Origin: Bos javanicus
Taxonomy: Eukaryota > Chordata > Mammalia > Artiodactyla > Bovidae
DNA: 64,000 nt
Direction of reading: 5' to 3'
Assembly: GCF_032452875.1 (NCBI RefSeq)
Contig: NC_083890.1
Location: 48,804,483 to 48,868,482 of the forward strand
Part shown: one piece after another, positions 54,604 to 64,000 of the stretch
How the letters are laid out: each line of letters begins with the position of its first letter
Numbering within the stretch: the first letter of the stretch is position 1
Made by a program: the position numbers and the translations under genes
Notes under the pieces: generated by a model
Seen by the model: only the letters and a program-made list of their open reading frames with translations
Databases searched by the model: none
Told to the model about the DNA's origin: nothing

Positions 54604-55409
54604 GTGCCCAAGGATCAGATGAGACAGTGCCTGAGCCTGCAGCCCGCTGAAGCTGGCAAGCCATGCCACCCCCTTCCCCTGCCCAATGCAGATGGCACAG
54701 AGTCACCAAAAATTTTTGTTTTTTTTCCCCAGGAGGGACTGATTCAGCTGCTGTAACTTGCTATACTGTCTCAATACAATGTAGCAAGTGGTCTCTGAAA
54801 CAAAATCTAATTCCTAAGCAGGACCTAGGCACCGCCCGGCTCTCTGTCCCCAGAAGAGTCTTTGTTGAGACGCCTAAGATGTTTCAAGGGCTTATGAATG
54901 GGGAGCTGTGTTTAATGAGTATATTCTGTAACTTCCAGGCATTCTGTTCAGATGGTATTATCCAAACAGTGCCGAGCACAACTTCAGTTCATCAGGGGAC
55001 ACCGAGCACACTCCTTGGGTTCTTTGCCAATTCTTGATTTAGGGAAGTTGAGGGCGGAGGCTCCGTAACCATGGAGAAGAGAGGAGGCAGGACACGGGTG
55101 TGTGTGCAGGCGGACAGTGGGCAGAGGCGGGAAGGGTCTGCTTCTCCGCTGGGGAAGAGGAAGCGGGAGGGCCCCACAGAGTCACAGGTCTGTGTCCCCT
55201 AATGCAGGTTAGGAAACACTGGGTTACGGTCTTCAACCCCAGAGGCTCCTGCCTTTAGGAGTAGAGTGAGGATGAAGGGAGAGGAACAATTTTTCTTCCG
55301 TCTACTCTTGTCTCTGCGCTCTCCCACCTGATCAGACTGGACATGTGCAGCTCTGGGTGGCATGGAGTGGGTGCGCCTCAAAGCAGCCTGTGCTGGCTTC
55401 ACGCTTGTG
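54604..55409. other. Unique sequence
   Basis: 54720-55040 is low in CpG and may be conserved non-coding DNA, but nothing was recognised. Confidence 0.4.
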
Positions 55410-55690
55410 TGCACACATGCATACACAATCACACATGCACACGTGAAAAAACATGTACACAACTCACACGCACAGCTGCAAAACCACACACATGCACACT
55501 CAAGCACTCACACACATACACTCATACACAAACATGCACACACTTGCACACACAATCACACGCATGTGCAAAACACACACGTGCAAAACACACACATGCA
55601 AAACCACACAGAGATGCACACTAAACACACACACACACTCATCCATAAACATGCACACACGCAATCACACATGTACACATGTGCACACAA
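55410..55690. repeat. Long imperfect CA-rich tract
   Basis: About 280 bases dominated by ACACAC with interspersed TGCACA, TGCAAAAC and CACTCA motifs. It has sub-repeats such as ACACACGTGCAAA / ACACACATGCAAA. Alternating purine-pyrimidine, Z-DNA prone. Plus-strand frames read as His/Thr-rich repeats and are not genes. Confidence 0.9.
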
Positions 55691-56406
55691 CTGTTTCCTA
55701 TAGCAGTGGCTGCAAGGAGGCAGGCAGTGTCTCCACGGTCAGTCAGGCTCCAGGCTGGGCCCTGCATGACTAGCTCACCAGCTGACACGCACACGTCTCA
55801 TCAAGATACCGTCTTCTCATTGTTTTATGCAGACATTTTTTTCTCTTTGCCCAGAGGGAGGAAGCAGGCTGCACTCTCTTCCCTTCCTCCTTTTCCCTCA
55901 TAGCTTCCACATGCACATTTTCCTGTTTAAGTCCTCGGTGTCAAGGAGAAAGTCCTTTCATAATTCCCAGGCATACAGACTTCGGTCTGCAGGCCCTGAA
56001 AGAGGCTCGTCCTTGCCTGCGGACCGCCTGTGGGAACTCTCTGGTTCCAGCCTGGATTCCTCCTTCTGGAAGGATTTGTGTCCCAAATGCCTCTCTTCGT
56101 GTGGCTGTAAGAGGTCATGATGGCTATCATTTAAAGTTTGGGATTTCTGCATTTTCCTGATGCTTCTCCCCATTTGCTCCCTGTGCGACATCTGCACATC
56201 CTTGACTTTTGCTGATTATTTCAGGGAAGTTTCCTTTTGCATTTAAAGGGGTAATTGTTTCCTGTGTGTGTTGGGAGGGGAAAGGAAGGCAGGCTAGGCT
56301 GGGACAGCAAGTACTGGGGAGGAATACAGCCCCGTCCCTGCTGGGAGAGGCATTTCTCTCAGTGCTGCCGCGGATGAAGCAGCCTCGGAGGAGTTTTCCT
56401 CTTTCT
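55691..56406. other. Unique sequence
   Basis: No feature recognised. Confidence 0.4.
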
Positions 56407-56730
56407 GTGATTTTATTTTTTCTTGAAGTGTAGCTGATTTGCAGTGTTGCGCCTATCTCTGCTTACAGCAGTGACTCAGCTGTGCGTGTAGACATTCTTC
56501 GATAGTCTTTTCCATCACAGAATACTGCAGTTATTCCCTGTGCTATACAGGAGGACCCTATGGTTTATCCACTCTGAATGTAATCGTTTGCTTTTGCAGT
56601 TTCAGCTTCCCCGCCCATCCCGCCCGCCCCCCGCGCCCCCCCTCCGCTTTGGCAGCGGAAATCTGTCCTTTCCGTCTGTGAGTCTGTTTCTGTGCTGGGT
56701 GACTGTTTGGCTACATGAATTAGAGAGGAC
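56407..56730 (-). mobile_element. L1 3' end with C-rich insertion
   Basis: Reversed: TTCTTGAAGTGTAGCTGATT, CCCTGTGCTATACAGGAGGA, TATGGTTTATCCACTCTGAA, GTCTGTGAGTCTGTTTCTGT. The usual CTCCCCC segment has expanded into a C/G-rich block (56608-56650). Confidence 0.85.
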
Positions 56731-58339
56731 TCTGCGTCGCAGGACGGGAAATCTGCACTTAGTGGACAGTGAGGGCAATGGAAGCCGACCTGCCAGGAGT
56801 GCCCTGTGTGGGCGGGATGAGGGCAGGGGACTCCGGGGGTGGAGGGTGCCGGGTGGGGGCGGTTAGAGCCCCTCCCGCCAAGGAAGGGCGGCCTGGACTG
56901 TGGCGCGGGCAGCCAGACTGCACGGAGCCGACGGACGGGATCACTTGTGCCGCTGATGGGATCAGGAGTCAGGGAAGCGGGGGGAGCCCCTCTGGAGTCA
57001 GGGAGAGGGAGGTCTGGAAGGTGAAGGGATGCTGGGGGGGCAGGGAGGTCGGGAGGAAGAAGAGATTTCTTGTGGGTGTGGAGGAGATGTTTTTAGACAC
57101 GAAGAGCTGAAAGTGCCCGTGGAAACATCCAGAATGTCCCTGAAACGTGGGTCAGCCCTTCAGGAGGGGGGTTTGTACCGAGGATGTGGGGACGAGCGTC
57201 ACCCGCTTAGAGGTGACAGTCAAGACTGTAAGGAGAGATGAGACTCCTGAGGATGCGTTAGGAAATTTAGATTGCTAAGCTCCATGCTGACACTTCCCTT
57301 TGTAGGAGAGATAGAGGTGAAAGATAGTTGATTGATCGATGGATAGATAGATATAGATAGACATGATATCTCTTATGAGCTGTGAATCTCCTAACTTAAG
57401 ATCTTGTTGACATTTTCTGATTGTCTAAATATGTTCACAGAAAACTCACCACACTCATTAGAGGCTTAAACTCTTGGTCTGCAAGTACAGTACAAGTCTC
57501 GGGGCTCCTGCTTCACCGCTCACAGCTGCAAGGTAGGCCTGTCTAGTGGGGTGAGCCCTCCGCTCTCGATGTTTCCTGCTCTGCAGGGCCGTCTAGAGGC
57601 CGCGTCCACACTCGGTCACTGAGGACGCTTGCATGGGTCCCATCTCAGCATGGGTGCTCCCAGCTCCCACTGGGGTTCCCCTAAAGCCTGGGGAGGACTC
57701 CTGCAGGGCCCCTCCCAGCACTCACACCGTTCCAGGTCCCCCCTGGAAATAAGGGCCAGTGTGACAGGGTGGGGCACGGGAGGGATGCCCCACCTCTCAG
57801 GCCAATGGTTCTGAGATGCCCTCAGTGGGGTGCTCCAGCCTAGCAGGATCTCTTTCCAGACAGTCGCCTTGGTGGCCAGTCTGGTAACATATCCTTGTGT
57901 TGACTTTTCCTCCTTCGCTCGCTCTTGCTCCCCAGACCTTCTTCCCAGATAAACTGCCACATGTACACGTGACAGTCGGCTTTCAGGGAAACGCAGGCGG
58001 GGGCCGATGGGGTCTTCCAACCTGCCAGACCTGAGCCCTGGGTCTTCGCCTTTCCTACCGCAGACCGGAATGAAATGGGATGGGGTGATGTGGTGCTGTG
58101 GTGTGGTGGGGAGGCTGTTTCCAGAAGCAGAGGGAAATAACTGCACACACCAGGAAGAGGAAGGAGAGATTGAGAGACAGGGCTATTCTCTCTCTCTCTG
58201 TTTATATACCTGTGGGAATATAGGACATTGTTTACTGAATGGTCAAGCTGGAGGGTCACCCATAATCGTGCCTTAGTGGTACTGAACAATCCCTCTGTGT
58301 TCCACCACCAGAGGGTACAAAGCGGTCATGTTTTGCAAA
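56731..58339. other. Unique sequence, with a GATA microsatellite
   Basis: 56840-57060 is G-rich. (GATA)n-like repeats lie at 57335-57362. A short (TC)n lies near 58188. CCACCAGAGGGTA at about 58299-58311 resembles a CTCF core. No exon recognised. Confidence 0.45.
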
Positions 58340-58440
58340 TTCTTAGCCCTACAGACACACTTACAGAGAAGATGAGGCTATCGCTCTCATTATGGGGACA
58401 GGAAACCAAGGCAAAGGGATTCCCCGAGCTCCCAGGGCCA
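58340..58440 (-). mobile_element. Possible MIR
   Basis: CATTATGGGGACAGGAAACC and AAGGGATTCCCCGAGCTCCC resemble the reversed MIR core. Diverged. Confidence 0.4.
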
Positions 58441-58559
58441 TGACCGACAGTCGGTGCTGAGTTTCAGATTACCTTTTGGGCTTCCTGCCCGCTGCAGCCA
58501 AGCCCCACCTTTGACTGGAACCGAGTCTCAGCAGGGAAGGAGGTTTGTGAGGTTCCTGG

Positions 58560-58760
58560 AAGGCAGAGTTTGGTATTGGCACGCCCTGCGCCGGGGCCCT
58601 TGCCTGGCGTGGCCGGGAGGATGTTGCGGGAGGCGGGTCTGGGAACGGGAGGGGCGCGCCGTTCCGAGCGGCCCGCTTGGGGTCAGCTGCGTCATCGCTG
58701 CTGTCTGCCCGTGACTGGACTTGCCATCGCCGGGGAACGGTCTGACTCCAGCCATGGCTG
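58560..58760. other. Small CpG-rich patch
   Basis: Clustered CpGs (CCTGCGCCGGGG, GGCGCGCCGTTCCGAGCGGC) with a CRE-like TGCGTCATCG near 58689. No start site or exon can be defined. Confidence 0.4.
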
Positions 58761-58821
58761 CCAAGGACAGAGCAGAGCTCATCTCTCTGCAGACTTGAGT
58801 CATGCTAGCACGTGTGTGTGG

Positions 58822-59023
58822 GTGTATGTTCAGTCACTCAGTCTTGACCCCGCGGACAGCAGCCCGCCGGGCTCCTCTGTGCATGGGATTCTCCAGGCAA
58901 GAACCCTGGAGTGGGCTGCCATGCCCTCCTCCAGGGGATCTTCCCAACCCAAGGATCGAACCTGCAGTTCTTAACGTCTCCTGCACAGGCAGGCAGGGCC
59001 TTTACCACCAAGCCACCTGGGAA
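58822..59023 (-). mobile_element. Bov-tA SINE
   Basis: Reversed, with ATGTTCAGTCACTCAGTCTT tail and CCACCAAGCCACCTGGGAAG head. Confidence 0.92.
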
Positions 59024-61417
59024 GCTAAACCTACTTATTTAGCCTCCGTTTCCTTTTTGTGCATGTAGAAGAATGATACATGGTTTAAAACTTTTCTATG
59101 TTCAAATAGGTCCAAGAGTTCTTTTAACAAGTTTAAAATAAACACTCCAAGTGCTGAGTCAGCACTGCGCCACACGCAGTGGGCGGTCAGCATTTTCTCG
59201 TGCGTGGCGCTTCGTTTAAATCACCTTGTATCTTACACTGGTGGAGATTCACAGTCTGTGAAATACGGCAGCATTTATGTTTTCTGTTTCAATTGTTATC
59301 AATCTGTTTCTAATCTATTCATGGAAAAATATGTGAGCCATCTTGCCATGAACTATTTTCAAAATCTCATGGAAGCCTACCAAGTTTTCATAATTTAGCT
59401 ATGGAACTTTCTTGCTTTTGAGAGAGGAGGTTCTGATACTATGTAAGGCTATGTTTTTGGGTGTATTTTTGGTTCAATTTTGTTAATCCCAGCTTTTGTC
59501 CTAAATAAATGAAAAATATGTAAATATATGACATTAACAAATAAAATACACTTAGAGAAAAATTAAAATGTTCGTATTATAAAACATGCACTTTGAAGAA
59601 TGAAGAGTCATTTGTGCAAAGTCGATGTGGCTTCGATAAAAAGGTTTCAGTTCAAAAAGCCTGGCCTGTCTGCTCCTGCACTGACTGACCGGTAGTTAGA
59701 GATACGTGTGTCCTTGAGCGCTTTTGGGTTTGTTTACTAATATCGTTAAATAGAAAAAAAAATTAAACTTACCACGGGTGCAGCAGGTGTATTTATTCGC
59801 ACTATCTTTCCTTTTAGAAAAGCACTATGATATCATGAAAGTATTTCAACTTTAAATGACTTCCCGCAGGCCCCGAGTTCCACGCGGGACTCGTCTGGAC
59901 ACAGAGAAACCAATCTATTCGGCCTGAAGGACGATGGACTTTGGTTTTGTCCTACGTGGAGAGACAACAAACGCCTCCCAGAAAACAGACCCTTCTTTCT
60001 GCCGTGCTGCATTCTCTCAGTTCTGGCACTGCCCCACGGGCGCTGGGTCTGGGCTGATGGAAATTTCCAGGCTGGGAGGAGACGGAGTTTCCAAGGAAGC
60101 AAAATGCAGACTCCCCTAGTTGTGCACACCTGCCGCCTGAACTAAAACAAGCCCCCTGACCTCGGATCTGGCGGCTTGTTGGCCTTTTGAACAAACAACC
60201 CTTCCCCCTCCTCCGCCCCCCAATACTGAAGCCGAGATCTCAGGGTCCCCCTCCCTGCCCACTGTCGGAGAAGCCCAGGTCCTTCCTCCTAAGTGCATGC
60301 TCCTCCCTGCTGAGTTTGCACCCATCTTCCAGCCCTGAGGGGAGAAGGGCTTCACTCTGTGGTCAGGGGGCTCCCCGTGGGAGAACCTCCAGATGGTGCC
60401 CCATTGCTCTTGAGGCAGATCAGAAGTCTTAAGTGGCTTCCAGGATCCTTCCTCATCTTCCTGGGTATCTGTGTACCTTCCCCCTCATCCTCTGCATTCC
60501 CTGACCTCTCTTGTCAATTCCCCCCCACCAACTCTGACCTTGGTCTGGTCCCCTGAAATTTGTCAGGCTTTACCCAACCTCTGGAATCCACACAAGGCCT
60601 AGAAAGGGTTTAATCTCCTTTAGGGAGTCCTACACACACGCAGTCCAAGCCCCCTTGTCTTGATGGGGAAACCCATTTCAAATCAACTTTCAGAACCACG
60701 TTCAGTGCATAGGAAGCGGTGGGCCGGGGCCCACAAGTTCCGTCACACGAGTCCAGCTGCACTAGGAGGTCTGGGCCTGGCAGCAGCCCCTGGTCCTGGG
60801 AGACCGCTCTTCAGAGCTTTGGCAGCGTGGACAGGGCAAGCCGACCCATTTGCTGCCCACCCCATTTGTCACGGGAAGGCATCTGGACTCGACCTAGGCA
60901 AAGGCTGAGCTCTACACCGTGCGCTTCTCCGCGGATGCCGGGCGGGAAAAAGCAGGTTTTTTTCCTCCGGGTTCTCCTCCAAGGGACAGGCCCCTGCCCG
61001 GGCTGGCAGGTGCAACACGGTGTTTATCAGCAGGGCTTCTTCTTGCGAGGCTCCCGTGAGCGGCCACCTTCTTCCTAACCTCACGCGACACCTGCCCTTC
61101 CTGGTGGTTCCAGTGCGTGCAGAGCCTGGGCTTGGCCTCAAGGTGTCTGATCCCACAGGCAAACATTTCTATCAGGCAGCAGGTGACTCGACTCTGGCCA
61201 CAGAGCAGGGCAGGCCTGCTTGGGTCAGCCCTGGATGGTGGCAGGAGTCAGGGGCACTGCAGAACCCGGGGGGCTGACCTCCGGGTGGGCCCTCCAGACG
61301 CAGACCCATGCGGACGGAAAAGGGAGCACTGCAGGCACCGCGGAGGAGGCAGAGTCAGCTCAGAGCAGACCTGGGGGTGTGTGAAGGAGCAGGGGCCCTC
61401 TGTGTCTCAATGTGAGG
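59024..61417. other. Unique sequence: AT-rich left half, GC-rich right half
   Basis: 59080-59860 is AT-rich with no assignable repeat, and includes the Maf-type palindrome at 59151-59165. 59870-61400 is GC-richer, with no recognised exon or promoter. Confidence 0.45.
59151..59165. promoter_or_regulatory. Perfect palindromic T-MARE
   Basis: GTGCTGAGTCAGCAC contains the 13-base Maf recognition element TGCTGAGTCAGCA (59152-59164) without mismatch, and the palindrome extends one base each side. Large or small Maf homodimers, and Maf-CNC (NRF2/BACH) heterodimers, bind this class of site. Confidence 0.6.
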
Positions 61418-61520
61418 GTGTGTGTGTGTGCAGGTGTGTGTGTGTGCATGCAGGTGGGTGTGTATGTGTGTGTGCACGGGTGTGCACGTGTGCGTGTGTG
61501 TGTGCGTGCGTGCCTGTGCA
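61418..61520. repeat. TG-rich alternating tract
   Basis: GTGTGTGTG runs broken by GCATGCA, GTGCACG and GCGTGCGT. Alternating purine-pyrimidine throughout, Z-DNA prone. Confidence 0.9.
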
Positions 61521-61654
61521 GAGTGTATAGAATCGTGCACGCATGGGATGAGCCCCAGGGCTGGATCAGCACCTGCTGGTGAGCTTGCTCTGCTCCATGA
61601 CCACTTCCCAGGTCGCCTCGGTCTGTGGTGCCCAGCTTACCAAGCACGTGTTCT
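61521..61654. other. Unique spacer
   Basis: Nothing recognised. Confidence 0.4.
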
Positions 61655-61790
61655 AGCTCAGGCACTGTCCCAAGGATTTATCTGTCTGGTCCTGTTCCAC
61701 TCTCACAGCAGCCCCTCTGGTAAATAGTTTCACCCCCATGTAACACACGTGGAAACAGAGATTTGAGGGCTTCTGCTATGCCTCCAAATC
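61655..61790 (-). mobile_element. MIR SINE
   Basis: CTCAGGCACTGTCCCAAGGA, TCTCACAGCAGCCCCTCTGG and CACGTGGAAACAGAG follow the reversed MIR order. Confidence 0.65.
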
Positions 61791-62728
61791 CTGAAGCCGG
61801 GTCCCTCTGATGCTCTTCTGCCATCACTTGTCTCGCTGGGGACTCAGTGGAAACAGGGCTATTTTTTTGCAAAGATGAGGCAGAGGAGGGAACCTGGGAA
61901 ACATCTCTGCTCGTCACAGCGTGCCATGAGAAGCACGAGAAGAGGGACTGGATGCTGAGAGTCAGGGGTGGCGGAGAGCTTCCTCTGTCTCCTCTCAATC
62001 ACCTCATCTATGTTCTGCTCCGTCTGCCCTCTCCGGCTGGAAATCGTCAACTGGCAGCCGCCAGATCAGGTCTGGTCTCCTTAAGTGGCTTTCCCAATCC
62101 TCCCAGAACCCTTCGCTGTCTGAGCAGCCAGCCTAGATCTGTAGCTAGAGAGGTGGCGACGATGCCGATTCAGTGATCGCCTCTCGGGAGAGACCGTCGG
62201 ACCCGCGTTTGCACGAGGCCAGCACGCGGGCGTTGCTGCTGGGAAAGCACTTGGTGTCAGAGACTCGGCTCCGTGACCTCAACACAACAGCCGCCCGGCT
62301 TCTTGTGATTTCCTGCAGAATCCTCCAGCTGCTCAGCCTTCCCGGGGCTGGGATCAGTCTGGCAGTCTGCGGAGCCCACCCACTTTGGGTCCCTTCTGAT
62401 AAGACAGTGGGGCTTCAGGGAGAGGCCTGCGCCCACCCGGCTTCCCACGACGTACCAGTCTCTTGCTTCTGGGAAAGTACTTACTGAGGGTCTGGCTAGA
62501 GCTAAAAGAGCTTGTGAGGCACAAACAGTCTTTATCTGCAGGATGAGGTTAGTTTCTCTTTGGGCCTGATGTTTTCGTAAGAAGGAAATCGCTTTCATAA
62601 GAATCAGATTAGGTCCAGGAAGCATCCACCGGGCAGTGAACAAGCTGATAGATGCAGAGCAGCAGGATTTTCTCATTGGTCACGACTGCCACCTCCTGGC
62701 CACATTTGTGAACTACACAGTATGGACT
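61791..62728. other. Unique sequence
   Basis: No feature recognised. Confidence 0.45.
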
Positions 62729-62729
62729 T

Positions 62730-62946
62730 CCTGCGTGCGTGCTGTCCTTCAGTCCAACTCTTGGCGACCTCACTGACCGCAGCCTGCCAGGCTCCTCTTT
62801 CCGAGGGATTCTCCAGGCAAGAATACTGGAGTGGGTTTCCATGCCCTCCTCCAGCAGATTTTCCTGACCCAGCGATCAAACTCAGGTCTCCTGCATCTCC
62901 TGCATTGCCAGCAGATTCTCTACCACCAAAGCCATCAGGGAAGACC
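62730..62946 (-). mobile_element. Bov-tA SINE
   Basis: Reversed, with CTTCAGTCCAACTCTTGGCG tail and CTACCACCAAAGCCATCAGG head. Moderately diverged. Confidence 0.92.
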
Positions 62947-63339
62947 TAATTTGTTACTTGGAAAGAGGTAATTCATACAGTCCTCTAGCTGATGCTCCCC
63001 ATCAGAGAAGTTGTACGACTCGCAGGAAAGGGCTGCCTTAGTGTTACTGATGCACTCAGGCTGGGGCAGCTTGCAGGAAGCATGACCTCCCTGCAAACGC
63101 AGTGAAGGATTTTGGAACACAACAGCTGGGGACCTCAAACGATTGTACTCCCTGCAGTCAGAAGTCTGAGAGGCACGTTCGCATGCTGCTGCAGACACAT
63201 CAGATCAAAGATCACTTTCTTCGTCCTCCCTGGAAGCTTTGATGACCTTGTGTTGGGCTCTGGTCAGTGCGGCATCTGTGTAAGCTGTATACACAGCTTT
63301 CAGGAAGAGTCCTTAAGAGAGGGCTTATTCCTTCCCTGC

Positions 63340-63605
63340 CCTTTCACCTCTTTTGCTGGCTGGAATGTGATGAGATGACTGGATCTGGACAGCCGTTTTG
63401 GTCCACGAGACAGAAGCCATCTGGGGAGGGTGATAAAGCTCCAAAATAAGACAAACTCAAGCCCTGCTGATCACAGACTGCCTGGGTTCTTGGAGGAGAG
63501 AACTGAACTTCTAACTTGTGTAAATCACTACTTGATTTTCTGTTCCTGGAAATCGAACTTAATCCTCCTACATTTCACAGGTTCTTTTCAATTAGTGAAG
63601 TCTGA
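63340..63605 (+). mobile_element. MLT1-like LTR
   Basis: GATGAGATGACTGGATCTGG through GAACTGAACTTCTAACTTGT, then GATTTTCTGTTCCTGG and GAACTTAATCCTCC, the latter resembling an MLT1 terminus. Same family and orientation as 41880-42060 but longer. Confidence 0.65.
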
Positions 63606-64000
63606 AGGTTAAAGAGGTAAACATTTCCCAGAGGGTAAACCATGGCACAAAGAAAGGTTGTAATTGCCCAAGACCATTGCTGGGAGGTGATCTTTTTTCC
63701 ATCTGTTGAGGGTGGGGACAGGTCTCCCCTTCCTGTTGCTAGGAAGTCATCTCTCTTGGTTCTCAAGGACACGAGAAGGAAGCCACAGATGCCCGTCCTG
63801 GAGAAGTCTTTGAAAACAGCACGTGAGAAAGCAGCTCCCCTCACCCCCAGCCGTGTGCCCGGCTAAGAGCACTGGCCCCAGAGGCTGGCAGAGTCTGCTC
63901 AATGAAGGGACCGAAAGGAAACCAGCTTGATTTTAATCATCTGTCAAAACCGTTGAAAATGAACTTTCTCTCAGCTAATTCTTTTTGAAGCTTTCAAAGC
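63606..64000. other. Unique sequence to window end
   Basis: No feature recognised. Confidence 0.4.

Noticed and set aside
55343..55773. Plus-strand frames rich in His and Thr
   Set aside because: Translation of the CA-rich tract in several frames.

Overview
The window is nuclear DNA of a pecoran ruminant, most likely a bovid (cattle, sheep, goat or a relative). The evidence is its dispersed repeats: I count about two dozen Bov-tA SINEs (tRNA-Glu head plus a BovB-derived tail), five full Bov-A2 dimers, six older CHR-type tRNA SINEs and roughly ten BovB LINE pieces. Beneath these lie older mammalian repeats: L1, MaLR LTRs, MIR, MER2/Tigger, MER5/hAT and a CR1-like LINE. There are no bacterial operons, no CRISPR array and no clear multi-exon protein-coding gene. 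Most of the window reads as intergenic or intronic sequence. Many long open frames are artefacts of SINEs, minisatellites or GC-rich DNA. Repeat families were named by recognition alone, so subfamily names are provisional and edges are good to about 10 bases, except where a target-site duplication (TSD) fixes them. Layout. 0-9 kb: repeats, a candidate conserved non-coding block (3.7 kb), a perfect hairpin (5.03 kb), a solo retroviral LTR with intact ends (6.88-7.37 kb) and a CR1-like LINE relic. 9.1-9.9 kb: CpG-rich DNA with a promoter-like core (ZNF143-type and YY1-type sites and a minus-strand splice donor), then an 18-base G run. 10.4 kb: a 45-base VNTR. 11.9-20.3 kb: BovB, SINE, L1 and MaLR insertions, including a MaLR LTR whose 3' end is triplicated. 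20.3-25.1 kb: mostly unique, GC-rich. 25.1-29.9 kb: L1 and BovB with a composite SINE insertion, and a second candidate conserved block at 27.8 kb. 30-36 kb: mostly unique with scattered SINEs. 36.2-39.9 kb: an L1 3' end, an inverted SINE pair and a GC-rich minisatellite inside a MER5 element. 41-48 kb: SINEs, a 17-base tandem repeat, and a BovB copy framed by an 11-base TSD. 48.65-49.14 kb: a 19-base minisatellite with 57-base higher-order structure. 50.2-53.7 kb: L1, CHR, then a deleted endogenous retrovirus and a MaLR LTR. 54-64 kb: SINEs, a 300-base CA-rich block, a perfect palindromic Maf element (59.15 kb), MIRs and a last MaLR LTR. The observation most worth testing is at 9.15-9.3 kb. 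On the minus strand a ZNF143-like site lies just upstream of a YY1 site whose ATG opens a 17-codon frame ending exactly at a consensus splice donor. A possible in-phase acceptor lies at 7.83 kb, and the next downstream poly(A) signal is supplied by the solo LTR. This could be an unannotated short gene or lncRNA, but it rests on motifs alone.
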